Source: Syntrophomonadaceae bacterium
GTDB taxonomy: Bacteria; Bacillota; Dethiobacteria; DTU022
Direction: 5' to 3'
Assembly: GCA_007131435.1 (NCBI GenBank)
Contig: SLQM01000129.1
Coordinates: 1 to 22,387 of the forward strand
Length of the DNA stretch: 22,387 nucleotides
Part shown: positions 13,405-21,489 of the stretch, piece by piece
Position numbering within the stretch: position 1 is the stretch's first letter
Layout: every line of letters begins with the position of its first letter
Notes under the pieces: generated by a model
The model's database searches: none
What the model was told of the DNA's origin: nothing
What the model saw: the letters and a program-made list of their open reading frames with translations, nothing else
Translations under genes and position numbers: made by a program

Positions 13405-14001
13405 GTGATACTTTTGAAACAACCAAGTGTCTACTCTTATGAACAGATTATAAGCGCCGCCTTTGAGTTAACCAGGGAACTGGGCTGGCAGGGTGTTACC
13501 ACCCGGGCCATCGCTAAAAGACTGGGGTCATCAACGATGCCGATTTATTCACACGTTAAGTCCGTGGAAGACCTGGAAAAAGAACTGCAGGTAAAAGCCC
13601 GCAGCATGCTTAGAGAATTCCAGCAGCGCCCTTATACGGAGCACACCCTTCTTAACCTGGCTTTCGGATACGTTGTATTCGCAAGAGACGAAAAACAGCT
13701 GTTTCGTTTCCTATACCTGGATCGGCCGAGGAGGTTAAACCTGGAAACTATGCCAGATATGAGAGATACATTCTTTTCCGAGTTTGGGTCAGATAGCGCT
13801 GCCGGCCAGGAACTGTTAAAATTAAAAGAATCTGGGCAGGGGGCGCTAATCCAGTACACCTGGATTTTCACGCATGGGCTGGCCATGCTGGTCAATTCCG
13901 GGGCTCTGGGTTCTAATTCAGACCAGGTAATACTGGAGTATCTGAAAAACGCAGGCGAAGCATTTTACCTGTGGGGAACCGGACATGAGGAACAGGAGTA
14001 A
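13405..14001 (+). CDS. TetR-family transcriptional regulator
   Basis: A 198-residue protein with an N-terminal TetR DNA-binding domain: SYEQIISAAFELTRELGWQG, then the helix-turn-helix VTTRAIAKRLGSSTMPIYSHV (residues 31-51). The C-terminal half is the helical ligand and dimer domain. The start is GTG 13405 (AGGAG 3 nt upstream) or TTG 13414, which has better spacing from AAGG. The gene is in the same unit as the membrane protein 41 nt upstream. The two palindromes over that unit's promoter are the obvious candidate operators, so it is expected to repress its own operon. The metallo-hydrolase gene 76 nt downstream may also belong to the unit. Confidence 0.8.
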   Translation: MILLKQPSVYSYEQIISAAFELTRELGWQGVTTRAIAKRLGSSTMPIYSHVKSVEDLEKELQVKARSMLREFQQRPYTEHTLLNLAFGYVVFARDEKQLFRFLYLDRPRRLNLETMPDMRDTFFSEFGSDSAAGQELLKLKESGQGALIQYTWIFTHGLAMLVNSGALGSNSDQVILEYLKNAGEAFYLWGTGHEEQE

Positions 14002-14077
14002 GAAGACAAATGCGGTAAGGGGAAATTGTGATATTTGCTTAAATATATTCTTGTCAGCCGAAAGGAAATAAAAATCT

Positions 14078-14974
14078 ATGTATGAATTGATCGCGGAAAA
14101 AATCTATCTCATTGAAGGTGAAAACAGGGGCAGATACCCATACGCCAATTCTTTGCTCATCGATGATTCGGTCAAAATGCTGATAGATACCGGAATGGGG
14201 CCAAACCGCGCAAAGCAGGTTGCGCAGGATTATTCAATCGACATGGTTCTGATCTCCCACGGCCATGAAGACCACATTCCCGGCAATCAATATTTTGAAG
14301 ATGCCAGGATCTGCACTCACCATCTTGATGCTGCTGCAGTGAGATCGGTGGATCGATTGTTGGAGCTTTTTGGAGTAATGGGCACAGAGCTGCAGCAGCC
14401 TGCCGCCCAATTCTTACAAACTCTCTTCCAGCTTCGAGATTCCCGGGTTGACCTGGAATTTAATGACGGCCACCGCTTCAAGCTTGGTTCTCACGAACTC
14501 GAGGTAGTACATACACCCGGTCACTCAGCAGGACACTGTAGCTTTTACATACCAACGGCCGGGATAATCTTCCTGGCAGATCTTGACCTTTCATCATTCG
14601 GCCCCTTATATGGCTACCTGGACTCTGATATTGACTCTTTTATCAAGTCTATTGAAAAAGTGAAGAAGTTCGATTTTGATATCGCTATTTCCAGTCACAA
14701 GGAAGTTTTCCGGGGCCGGCATAATATCCTGGACAGGCTGGACCGATATAAAGAAAAGATCTTTGAGCGGGAAGCAAAGCTGCTGCACTTCCTGCAGAAA
14801 AACCGCACTCTCGAGGATATAGTAGATGAAGCTTTGATCTACGGGCAGTTTCCTGAACCCCGGGAAATGTTCATGCTCATGGAAAAAACCATGATTTCCA
14901 AGCACCTTGACAGGTTGGTTAATGGAGGGCAAATTATGGTCACTGAAGATTATTACAGGGCCTTTAAGACATAG
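14078..14974 (+). CDS. Metallo-beta-lactamase fold hydrolase
   Basis: This 298-residue MBL-fold protein has the metal-binding motif HGHEDH (61-66), His149 in HTPGHSAGH, Asp168 in FLADLDLS and His207 in ISSHKEV, so the two-metal site is complete. After about residue 215 there is a helical, winged-helix-like C-terminal part (LDRYKEKIFEREAKLLHF onward), as in the glyoxalase-II/LACTB2-like group of MBL hydrolases. The likely reaction is hydrolysis of a thioester or other ester; the substrate is not known. ATG 14078 follows a weak AAAGGAAA site. It is downstream of the TetR gene and convergent with lgt, with 18 nt between stops. Confidence 0.85.
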   Translation: MYELIAEKIYLIEGENRGRYPYANSLLIDDSVKMLIDTGMGPNRAKQVAQDYSIDMVLISHGHEDHIPGNQYFEDARICTHHLDAAAVRSVDRLLELFGVMGTELQQPAAQFLQTLFQLRDSRVDLEFNDGHRFKLGSHELEVVHTPGHSAGHCSFYIPTAGIIFLADLDLSSFGPLYGYLDSDIDSFIKSIEKVKKFDFDIAISSHKEVFRGRHNILDRLDRYKEKIFEREAKLLHFLQKNRTLEDIVDEALIYGQFPEPREMFMLMEKTMISKHLDRLVNGGQIMVTEDYYRAFKT

Positions 14975-14992
14975 GAAGCTGCACTTCTATAA

Positions 14993-15772
14993 TCAGTCGC
15001 CATTAACTTGTTTGATGAGTGCTTTTCTCTGCCATAAAAGGGCCAACAGACCCGCGACAACAAGGGTTGCGGTAACAACCTGGGCCATACTGAAGCTGTA
15101 TAGAAATGGTGGGCTAACCCTGAAAATTTCCACCACAAAACGGTAGGCGCTGTGTAGTATTACAAACCAGGTAAAAATAGCCCCGGGAAAAGCAGCAAAA
15201 TGTTTTTTTTGCAAAAGAATAAAAAATATGGCCAGGGAAAACAGGGCAGAATAAATTTGAGTGGGATGCCTGGCCAGGTCATCCAGGGTGGGTAAAACTA
15301 CACCCCAGGGCATTTCAGTGACGTGGCCATAACAGCAGGCGTTATAAAAACAACCGATTCTGCCTATGGCATAGATCAAGGCTATATAGGGTGCCAGCAA
15401 ATCAAGCAGCTTTAAGTAGGGCAAACTGAGCCGCCAGGAGTAAAAGGCAACACCTAAAAGCACCAATATTAACCCACCGTGAAAGGTTAACCCACCTCTC
15501 CAGAAAGCTAGTACCGCCCACCATGGACGTTGGAGATAAAGGTCTAAGTGAACAAGTACAAAGCCCAGCCTGGCCCCGATTATAGCCAGTACAAGGGACA
15601 GTAATATCATCTTCCAGAAGTGAGCGGATAATATTTCAAGATAAGGTTCTTCATTTTTCCGGGAAGGTATCTCCCGGTATAAAATAAAATAGACCAGGGT
15701 TAAGGCACTTAGCACCATGAAAATAATGTATGTCCGTATTGCTATATCCCCGATAATGATATAAGGCATCAT
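14993..15772 (-). CDS. lgt: Prolipoprotein diacylglyceryl transferase
   Basis: Lgt moves diacylglycerol from phosphatidylglycerol to the lipobox cysteine of prolipoproteins in the cytoplasmic membrane. The 259-residue protein has about seven membrane helices and the family signature GRIGCFYNACCYG (137-149), including the essential Arg138. His98 in GGLTFHGG and HPTQIYSALF (169-178) are also conserved. The start is ATG 15772 with AGAGGTGAG upstream; that site could pair with the nearby CACC (an AGGTG-masking stem is possible). It follows an orphan lipoprotein gene by 66 nt in the same direction. The window encodes at least four predicted lipoproteins that would be its substrates. Confidence 0.92.
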   Translation of the reverse strand: MMPYIIIGDIAIRTYIIFMVLSALTLVYFILYREIPSRKNEEPYLEILSAHFWKMILLSLVLAIIGARLGFVLVHLDLYLQRPWWAVLAFWRGGLTFHGGLILVLLGVAFYSWRLSLPYLKLLDLLAPYIALIYAIGRIGCFYNACCYGHVTEMPWGVVLPTLDDLARHPTQIYSALFSLAIFFILLQKKHFAAFPGAIFTWFVILHSAYRFVVEIFRVSPPFLYSFSMAQVVTATLVVAGLLALLWQRKALIKQVNGD

Positions 15773-15838
15773 AAGGCTCTCACCTCTTTAGGGGTGTTTG
15801 CTTTTTTAAGTTATACTTTTTCCCTGCTTTCACAGGTT

Positions 15839-16435
15839 TTACCGCGCAATCACCTCTGCCTGAAGGGTTATAATATTTGAAACACGTTCACGGGAAGATT
15901 CTTCTTCTGCCGGTAAATACCCATAAATTTCAAAAGTAAATTCAGCAAGTTCTGTAGGAGTTATTCGGAACCAGATTACCCGGTTCGTCCCTTCACCAAA
16001 ATCAGCGCCTTCCGGTGGACCAAAATCAATATTAATCAAACCATTTTCTTCCCTTACTTCTGCTCTAATCATCTCTACTGGAATTTCATCCAGGGCATAC
16101 CAATTTTCTTGCCATGGATTAAGCCATTCCAGCTCTAGGTAAACAGGTATACCGCTGCCCTTATATCTTACCCCTTTCATTTCCTTTTCTGATGTTGCAC
16201 TTATTGGAAGGATATAGCTTTCTCCTGAATACCACTCTACTTTCAGCGTGTCTTGATTGATCAGCTCAACTTTTTCCCCTTCAGGCTTTCTTTCAAACCC
16301 CTCAAAGCCTCTTATCTCTTCGGGGATACCCCATCTCATGGTCAGATGTTGTGTAAAAATCTCTTCCTGGCATCCGGTAAAAAAAATAGATACAATGACA
16401 GAGAAAATAAAGAAGACCATAATCTTTTTCTTCAT
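15839..16435 (-). CDS. Predicted lipoprotein, unknown function, 198 aa
   Basis: A signal peptide (KKKIMVFFIFSVIVSIF) ends in the lipobox FFTGC (Cys22), so this is an exported lipid-anchored protein. The mature part is rich in beta-prone segments with many Trp, Glu and Tyr (VEWYSGESYILP, LELEWLNPWQENWYALDE). Its end, WFRITPTELAEFTFEIYGYL, looks like an immunoglobulin-like or carbohydrate-binding beta fold, but I do not recognise the family. ATG 16435 has GGAGGTG upstream. It is co-directional with lgt (66 nt) and is preceded by a leader of about 200 nt from a predicted promoter at 16635-16663. Confidence 0.75.
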   Translation of the reverse strand: MKKKIMVFFIFSVIVSIFFTGCQEEIFTQHLTMRWGIPEEIRGFEGFERKPEGEKVELINQDTLKVEWYSGESYILPISATSEKEMKGVRYKGSGIPVYLELEWLNPWQENWYALDEIPVEMIRAEVREENGLINIDFGPPEGADFGEGTNRVIWFRITPTELAEFTFEIYGYLPAEEESSRERVSNIITLQAEVIAR

Positions 16436-16471
16436 TCTTCACACCTCCTCCATCCTTCTTACCAAATCAAA

Positions 16472-16568
16472 AGCCCTTATAACCGTTAATGCATGGTCAG
16501 GTGGAGTAAATAGTATTTATCGACTACTTCCTGGTATAGTGATCATGAAGTTTTGAATAATAAGGGCT
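16472..16568 (-). promoter_or_regulatory. Possible structured leader of the orphan lipoprotein
   Basis: Perfect 9-bp arms AGCCCTTAT (16472-16480) and ATAAGGGCT (16560-16568) could close a domain of about 79 nt. Inside are a CAGG/CCTG pairing and an AGTAGT/ACTATT stem. On the minus strand the closing arm is followed by TTTT, as in an attenuator. It matches no known riboswitch I can name. Confidence 0.3.
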
Positions 16569-16634
16569 CGTGGTGATAACAATTGCTGGCTTAAATGATG
16601 TGTCTAAAATGTAATCTATCTTTTTCTATGTTTA

Positions 16635-16663
16635 ATTATAACAAATAAACTTCCAGAGCCCAA
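16635..16663 (-). promoter_or_regulatory. Promoter for the orphan lipoprotein/lgt unit
   Basis: Minus strand -35 TTGGGC (16658-16663), 17-nt spacer, -10 TATAAT (16635-16640). It lies about 200 nt upstream of the lipoprotein start, which implies a long leader. Confidence 0.5.
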
Positions 16664-16684
16664 AGTCACAGTTAATGTTTCACG

Positions 16685-17446
16685 CTACAGTTCTATCTTT
16701 CTGAAAAATAAACCAGATAGTAAAAACAGCAGCAGGCTGAGGGCAAGGGTTACTGCAAGAGGCCCTGCAACATCTGGCAGTTCCGCGGTGCCGTTTACCA
16801 GGGGCAGCATATTGGCCAGGAGGGTATTGGGGTAGAAGTCGGCAGCGGCACTGTTTGCAATCAGCATGTTTAGGATACCGCTGACAAAAAAGATGAAAAT
16901 TGCCGCCCCACCGGCCTGTAGAGGCGATTTTAAAACGGTGGAGAAGAAAAAGGTTATAGAGGCAATCAGGAGGGCAAAAACTATCAGGGCAAGCGTTCCA
17001 AGAACTGCCTGCTCAATTGGTATAGAACCAAGCAGGCTCATGGTGTAAAAATAGGCTAAGACGCTGCAGGCCAGGATACCGAAGATTATTACCAGGCAGT
17101 GGACAAGATATTTAGCGCCTAAAAATTGCCAGCGACTGACCGGTTTGCTGAGCATCCACCCGGCAACGCCCGTTTCTTTTTCTTTTGCTACGCTGCCCAT
17201 CAGCACAAAGATCAGGACCATCAACCCGATCTGTGAAGCATCTGACAGGTACGAAGCAAAGGCATCCGCCGGGGTGGGCTCAGGGAAAGCTATCTCTACC
17301 CCCGTGGCGAAATAGCCGAGAATTTCATCCATGTAAGCGATCATCGGTGGATCAAGCAGGGCAAAGAAAAGAATTACCAGCAGGAAAGCAGGGTAGCGAA
17401 AGCTGCGCCAGTTAGAACGGAACTCTTTTAAGATTAAAACTTTCAC
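16685..17446 (-). CDS. ABC-2 type transporter permease (YxlG-like)
   Basis: This 253-residue membrane protein has about six helices and the ABC-2/NosY-like pattern. After the first helix it has a large extracytoplasmic loop. KEKETGVAGWMLSKPVSRWQF at about 89-109 is the usual coupling segment that contacts the ATPase. The start is GTG 17446, overlapping the ATPase stop by 4 nt (GTGA), with GGAGGAG 7 nt upstream, so translation is coupled. Together with the ATPase and the PLDc_N protein it resembles Bacillus yxlE-yxlF-yxlG, linked to envelope stress and sigma-Y control there. The substrate is unknown. Confidence 0.85.
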   Translation of the reverse strand: MKVLILKEFRSNWRSFRYPAFLLVILFFALLDPPMIAYMDEILGYFATGVEIAFPEPTPADAFASYLSDASQIGLMVLIFVLMGSVAKEKETGVAGWMLSKPVSRWQFLGAKYLVHCLVIIFGILACSVLAYFYTMSLLGSIPIEQAVLGTLALIVFALLIASITFFFSTVLKSPLQAGGAAIFIFFVSGILNMLIANSAAADFYPNTLLANMLPLVNGTAELPDVAGPLAVTLALSLLLFLLSGLFFRKIEL

Positions 17447-18423
17447 TCAACTTCTCCTCCCCGGTGATTTTCTTCCAACACCCTGAAAAATGCTTCTTCC
17501 AGGTCGGTTCGGTTCTGCATGAACTCAGTCACCACGATACCCCTGCTGATAAGAAGCGGGATCATCTGTTCAGCCATGGCAACTGCCTCGCCCGGCTCTG
17601 ATATAATAAGCAGCTTATCCAGGTGCGGGACTACCTCACGTACCGCTTTATGCTGCCTGATCAGGGCGGCGGCCTCCCTGCGCTGGTCGGCCCTGACGCT
17701 GACCAGGTATTGTTCCATGGCATAACGGTTCAGCAGTTCACCGGTGCTGATCTGCAGCAGCTTTCGGCCGTGATCGATAATTGTTACATGATCGCAAACC
17801 CTTTCTACATCGGCCAGGATATGGCTGGAAAAGAAAACGGTAGCCCGGCCCTTAAGCCTGGAAATTATATCTAGTACCCTGCGCCTGCCCTCGGGATCAA
17901 GAGCTGATACCGGTTCGTCCAAAATCATCAGTTTCGGTTCGGTGAGCAAAACAGCAGCAAGCCCCAGCCTTTGCTGCATACCCCGTGAATAAGCTCCTAC
18001 CTTGCGGTTAGCTGCATCTTCCAGTTGAAAATAGCCTAAAAGCTTACCCAGTCTTTTACGGCTTGCCTTGTAAGGAAGCTTGTAGATATCTGCAACCAGG
18101 CCCAGCGCTTCTTTGCCTGTTAACCCTTCCGGAAAAACCGGGTCCTGGGGCAGGTAGTTGGTATGCTGCAGGTAGCGGAGGTTTTTACCATAGGTTAAAG
18201 GTTCACCCATAACATTAACTTTACCAGCGGTAGCCGGTATGAGGCCTAAAATAATTTTTATCGCCGTAGTTTTGCCGGCTCCGTTAGGGCCCAGGAACCC
18301 GTGGATATTGCCCTGCTGCACGGTAAAATCTACTTCCTGCAGCGCCCGGTGGTTCGCAAAGTGCTTGGTCAGGCCTTTAACTTCAAGAGCATAGGTATTG
18401 ATTTTATTCCTCTCCTCTGCCAA
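17443..18423 (-). CDS. ABC transporter ATP-binding protein (YxlF-like)
   Basis: This 326-residue ATPase has Walker A GPNGAGKT (45-52), Q-loop region LPQDPVFPEGLT (91-102), signature YSRGMQQRLG (145-154), Walker B LMILDEP (165-171) and the switch His201. The last 100 residues form the extra C-terminal domain common in CcmA/NatA-type exporters. The start is TTG 18423, the only good choice; no in-frame ATG exists before the fold begins, and the ribosome site is weak. It overlaps the end of the PLDc_N gene by 20 nt and the permease start by 4 nt, so the three genes form a tight operon. Confidence 0.9.
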   Translation of the reverse strand: MAEERNKINTYALEVKGLTKHFANHRALQEVDFTVQQGNIHGFLGPNGAGKTTAIKIILGLIPATAGKVNVMGEPLTYGKNLRYLQHTNYLPQDPVFPEGLTGKEALGLVADIYKLPYKASRKRLGKLLGYFQLEDAANRKVGAYSRGMQQRLGLAAVLLTEPKLMILDEPVSALDPEGRRRVLDIISRLKGRATVFFSSHILADVERVCDHVTIIDHGRKLLQISTGELLNRYAMEQYLVSVRADQRREAAALIRQHKAVREVVPHLDKLLIISEPGEAVAMAEQMIPLLISRGIVVTEFMQNRTDLEEAFFRVLEENHRGGEVE

Positions 18424-18604
18424 ACACCAGGTAAATAATTGGGCCGAAAAGATTAACCAGGATGATGATCAGGGCCCAGGCCCATTTAGGCAGGTGTTTG
18501 ACCTGCCTTCTGCGGATCAGGTCTATAAGCGCCCACAGAAAAAGTAAGAACTGAAAAACTATAAGGGGCCATAATATTCTAAGTAAATCCATGCCTTCCT
18601 GCAC
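18404..18604 (-). CDS. PLDc_N domain membrane protein (YxlE-like)
   Basis: This 66-residue protein has two membrane helices (about 8-28 and 42-61) separated by the basic segment RRRQVKHLPKW, ending in NLFGPIIYLVFGRGEE. This is the small phospholipase D N-terminal-like (PLDc_N) family, often encoded in front of an ABC ATPase. In B. subtilis the relative YxlE works as a negative regulator in the sigY operon. GTG 18604 has AAGGAG 10 nt upstream; ATG 18592 is an alternative. No sigma factor gene lies beside it here, in contrast to Bacillus. Confidence 0.8.
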   Translation of the reverse strand: MQEGMDLLRILWPLIVFQFLLFLWALIDLIRRRQVKHLPKWAWALIIILVNLFGPIIYLVFGRGEE

Positions 18605-18654
18605 CTATAGTCATCTCCTTCTGATTACATCTCCTTAGTATACAAACTACCCAG

Positions 18655-19458
18655 TTATATTTCAGAGGCTTTTCTATACACTGGATAAAACAGGAAAACC
18701 TTTGCTAATACTAAAAGAATAATACTGACTATGGTGAAAATGATCACCACCGGGTACTGGCCGGCAAATTCAGCCGGGGAGATATGTTTATTAAGAATTC
18801 CGGCATAAGCCCAGAGAATTACGAGGCCGTATGCATAATCTTTATCTCTTCGCATCCGGAGGATACCGATTGCTGCCCCAACCAGCAAAATAATCACCAT
18901 CCAGAACTGGTCGGCCCTACCCATGCTGCCCCAGCCGATACTGACCAGGAATGTGGTAACATTGGCAATGGTGGCCACGGTTATCCAGCCGAAATAGATA
19001 CTAAAAGGCAGCCTGATAAACACCTTTTCCTTGAGCGAGAACTCTTCCGCACTTAACCTGTTGGCAATCATGATCAGGCAGACCAGGATCACGATCATGA
19101 AAATCAGCGAAAGCCAGATAGCTTCATAGTGCCAGGCAAAGATCCAGAGGAAGTTGGCCACTGAAGAGATGGCAAACAGGACCCCTACCTTCTGGAACAG
19201 ATCTTCCCTTGCCGCACCGCGGTCAGACTGGAATAAACCGAACTGGTAAAGGGTATAGCCGGCCAGAAGAATATAGATTAACCCCCAGATAGCGAAAGTT
19301 AATGGTGCCGGGGCAAAAAGGTCCGGGTAGGAATCAGATACGCCCCCTGTTGTAACCCCGTTAATCGGTATGGCATTGGCCAGGGCATTTACAAGAACCA
19401 TGGCCAGGTAAGTTGCCGCTACCACTACTTTGATAACAAATCCCTTATCTTTATTCAA
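18655..19458 (-). CDS. TspO/MBR-like (tryptophan-rich sensory) membrane protein
   Basis: This 267-residue membrane protein has about eight hydrophobic segments. The N-terminal half contains YPDLFAPAPLTFAIWGLIYI, close to the conserved P-x-x-x-FxxxWxxIY signature of TspO/MBR-type proteins. ANFLWIFAWHYEAIWLSLIF and LPFSIYFGWITVATIANVT are likewise typical of the long members of this group. TspO proteins bind porphyrins and act in light, oxygen or stress signalling in some bacteria; the role here is not known. The start is TTG 19458 with GGAGTGG upstream. It lies 121 nt downstream of the heliorhodopsin gene and 50 nt upstream of the PLDc_N gene, all on the minus strand. Confidence 0.65.
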   Translation of the reverse strand: MNKDKGFVIKVVVAATYLAMVLVNALANAIPINGVTTGGVSDSYPDLFAPAPLTFAIWGLIYILLAGYTLYQFGLFQSDRGAAREDLFQKVGVLFAISSVANFLWIFAWHYEAIWLSLIFMIVILVCLIMIANRLSAEEFSLKEKVFIRLPFSIYFGWITVATIANVTTFLVSIGWGSMGRADQFWMVIILLVGAAIGILRMRRDKDYAYGLVILWAYAGILNKHISPAEFAGQYPVVIIFTIVSIILLVLAKVFLFYPVYRKASEI

Positions 19459-19579
19459 TACTATCCACTCCTTCAGAAACTAAGGTCATTATATACATTA
19501 AACCATATATAAAGCTAATATTCAAAAAGCTTTGCTGTCAAGATGTAAAAAACAGTCCCCCTTAATAGCTCAAGCAATC

Positions 19580-20758
19580 TTAGGTTGGCTGCATTACACC
19601 GGAAAAGACCAGCCAGGCTAACACACTTTTAGCCAGGAGACTTAAGATAATATAACCCCGCTCTCCGTAGAGGTAATCGGCCCAGCGCCCAACCTTCATG
19701 TATTGTAAAACCATGTTAATCGGGAAGAGATTAAAGAAAACAAAATAGGAACCGATTATGGCATATACGAACCAGGGCACTTCAGCCGGGTTGGCGTTAC
19801 CCAGGGCGTGCATGATAATGATAACCCAGGGAGCAATACCGGCTATACAGCCGAAGACAAAGGCTGACCAGCTGGTTTTCTCTGTATACTGGTTAATCTG
19901 TTCCATCAGTAAACCAAACAGGTTCATTGATGCGTTAAGCACAAAAATGGCGATAAGGGCACCGACATCATAGACGCCGAAGAGCATGGCGATGAGGATT
20001 ATCATCAGTGAGGAGCTGAGGGCATACTCGTACCAGCGGAACCTGTTAATGCCCTTCTTTAAATCACGGACATAGATTTGATTTGTTTTCGGCATGACAA
20101 TGATAAAATGGGCCAGTGCTGAAAGCAGCAGGAAAAAAGAAACAAACATAGCGAAAGGCACTTCCCAAATCTGCTCCGGCCGGGTTACCAGGCGCATCAG
20201 CTCTGTATCAAATTCCAGGAAATACGACCAGACCGGGGTTTTAAAGGCGCTGATTCGTTCAATGGTGAGGGCAAATATAAACATTAAACTGCCCTGGATG
20301 AGGTGCAGAAATCCCATCACCAGGTTAAACCTTTTTAAATAGGAAAAAGTAATCGGGCGACGTCCTTTTTTGGGCCGTCTTCCTTCTTCAAGTTCAGCAA
20401 CTTTCATCTGCAGTTCCCAGTTCTCTTTCTCCAGCTCATGGCAATAATCCGGCCTGCTGTCACCTGGTGCTATTTCTCCCGTGAATTTTCCTTCCGCCCA
20501 GGTTCCACCTTGTTTTTGCCCGTCGGGATAAGTAAGCGTTCCCTGTCCATGCCTCTTGCCCATTTTCCACATTCCGCTGTAAACCGTACCGTCGGCCATG
20601 AATAATGTTCCTTCCCCGTGCGGTTTATTCATCTCCCACAGGCCGGCATACCTTGTCCCGTCAGGCCTGGTCCAAACCCCATAGCCGTGACGCTTATTAT
20701 TTTTCAATTCTCCATCGTATGTCGATCCATCCGGCGCTGTTATTTTTTTTCTTTCCAT
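19580..20758 (-). CDS. MORN-repeat/heliorhodopsin fusion protein
   Basis: This 392-residue protein joins three full MORN repeats and a partial fourth (residues 14-92, for example YAGLWEMNKPHGEGTLFMADG), a short coiled coil (about 106-126) and a seven-helix heliorhodopsin (about 141-390). The retinal Schiff-base lysine is Lys377 in SLLAKSVLAWLVFSG. The counterion is Glu244 in RWYEYALSSSLMIILIA. YGERGYI just before helix 7 and MNLFGLLMEQIN are hallmarks of the family. Heliorhodopsins are inverted relative to type-1 rhodopsins, so the N-terminal MORN part should be cytoplasmic. MORN-heliorhodopsin fusions have been reported from Firmicutes. The start is ATG 20758, with GGAGG about 8 nt upstream; a TTG six codons earlier overlaps that site. 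Probably a light sensor rather than a pump. Confidence 0.92.
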   Translation of the reverse strand: MERKKITAPDGSTYDGELKNNKRHGYGVWTRPDGTRYAGLWEMNKPHGEGTLFMADGTVYSGMWKMGKRHGQGTLTYPDGQKQGGTWAEGKFTGEIAPGDSRPDYCHELEKENWELQMKVAELEEGRRPKKGRRPITFSYLKRFNLVMGFLHLIQGSLMFIFALTIERISAFKTPVWSYFLEFDTELMRLVTRPEQIWEVPFAMFVSFFLLLSALAHFIIVMPKTNQIYVRDLKKGINRFRWYEYALSSSLMIILIAMLFGVYDVGALIAIFVLNASMNLFGLLMEQINQYTEKTSWSAFVFGCIAGIAPWVIIIMHALGNANPAEVPWFVYAIIGSYFVFFNLFPINMVLQYMKVGRWADYLYGERGYIILSLLAKSVLAWLVFSGVMQPT

Positions 20759-20808
20759 CTGAGCCCCTCCGTCCAAGTGATAAAGTTTTCTCTATATTAA
20801 TATCTTGT

Positions 20809-20817
20809 ATTATATCA
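20809..20817 (-). promoter_or_regulatory. Extended -10 promoter for the heliorhodopsin unit
   Basis: The minus strand reads TGATATAAT (20817 to 20809), an extended -10, about 50 nt upstream of the heliorhodopsin start. No convincing -35 is visible. The divergent half of this intergenic region should also hold the promoter for the permease pair, which I could not locate. Confidence 0.5.
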
Positions 20818-20958
20818 TGTTTATTTGTAATTTTTTATGAAAATAAACCATTCGAAAAGAATAGAGGAATTAAATAACGAACCGAAGAAGTTTAGCTGAT
20901 AAGAACGGTGCTTCTGCAGAAAATAAATAATACAAAACATCAAGGGAGTGCATAAATA

Positions 20959-21489
20959 GTGAAAAACACACTATATGTTTTGCTGGCAGCGGTGGCGCTT
21001 CTGCTGACGGCAGCCTACTTCGCCGGGGGCAGCGAACTTGTAGCTGCAGGTTTAACCCAGGCACTGCGAACAGCTCTACGCGCTGCCCTGCTGATCGCTG
21101 TCGCTTTCATTGTAATCGGCCAGCTGCAGGTCATGGTGACCTCTGAGATGATCAGCAAGTGGCTGAGCAGGTACACCGGGTTGAAAAGCATTGTCTTCAG
21201 CGCCATGGCAGGTGGCCTTTTCCCCGGCGGCCCTTATATCTTCTATCCTTTCCTGGCCGGGTTTAAGGGCAAGGGAATTCCTTTCTACCTGATCTTCTCC
21301 TTTGTGGGCGGCAAACAGGGCTACGATCTTACCCGCCTGCCACTGGAGGCCAGCCTGACTACACCGGGCCTGGCACTGCTTAGAAATCTTTTAACTTTAC
21401 CTTTCCCGATTATCATGGGCCTGCTTGCGCGGCGCTTTTTCCCGCACGGGTTAAGCAGTGATCCTGAAAAAAGTGGTGATTGGCAGTGA
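20959..21489 (+). CDS. Half-size permease, YraQ/ArsP-like (PF03773 type), first subunit
   Basis: This 176-residue membrane protein has about five helices. GGLFPGGPYIFYPFLAGF (about 86-103) matches the conserved G-x-x-PGGPY-x-x-x-P element of the DUF318/ArsP-like permeases, whose full-length members of about 300-350 residues carry it twice. GTG 20959 has AGGGAG 10 nt upstream. The gene overlaps the next by 4 nt, so the two products probably form a heterodimer equal to one full permease. The substrate is unknown; relatives are linked to metal, organoarsenical or thiol compounds. Confidence 0.75.
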   Translation: MKNTLYVLLAAVALLLTAAYFAGGSELVAAGLTQALRTALRAALLIAVAFIVIGQLQVMVTSEMISKWLSRYTGLKSIVFSAMAGGLFPGGPYIFYPFLAGFKGKGIPFYLIFSFVGGKQGYDLTRLPLEASLTTPGLALLRNLLTLPFPIIMGLLARRFFPHGLSSDPEKSGDWQ

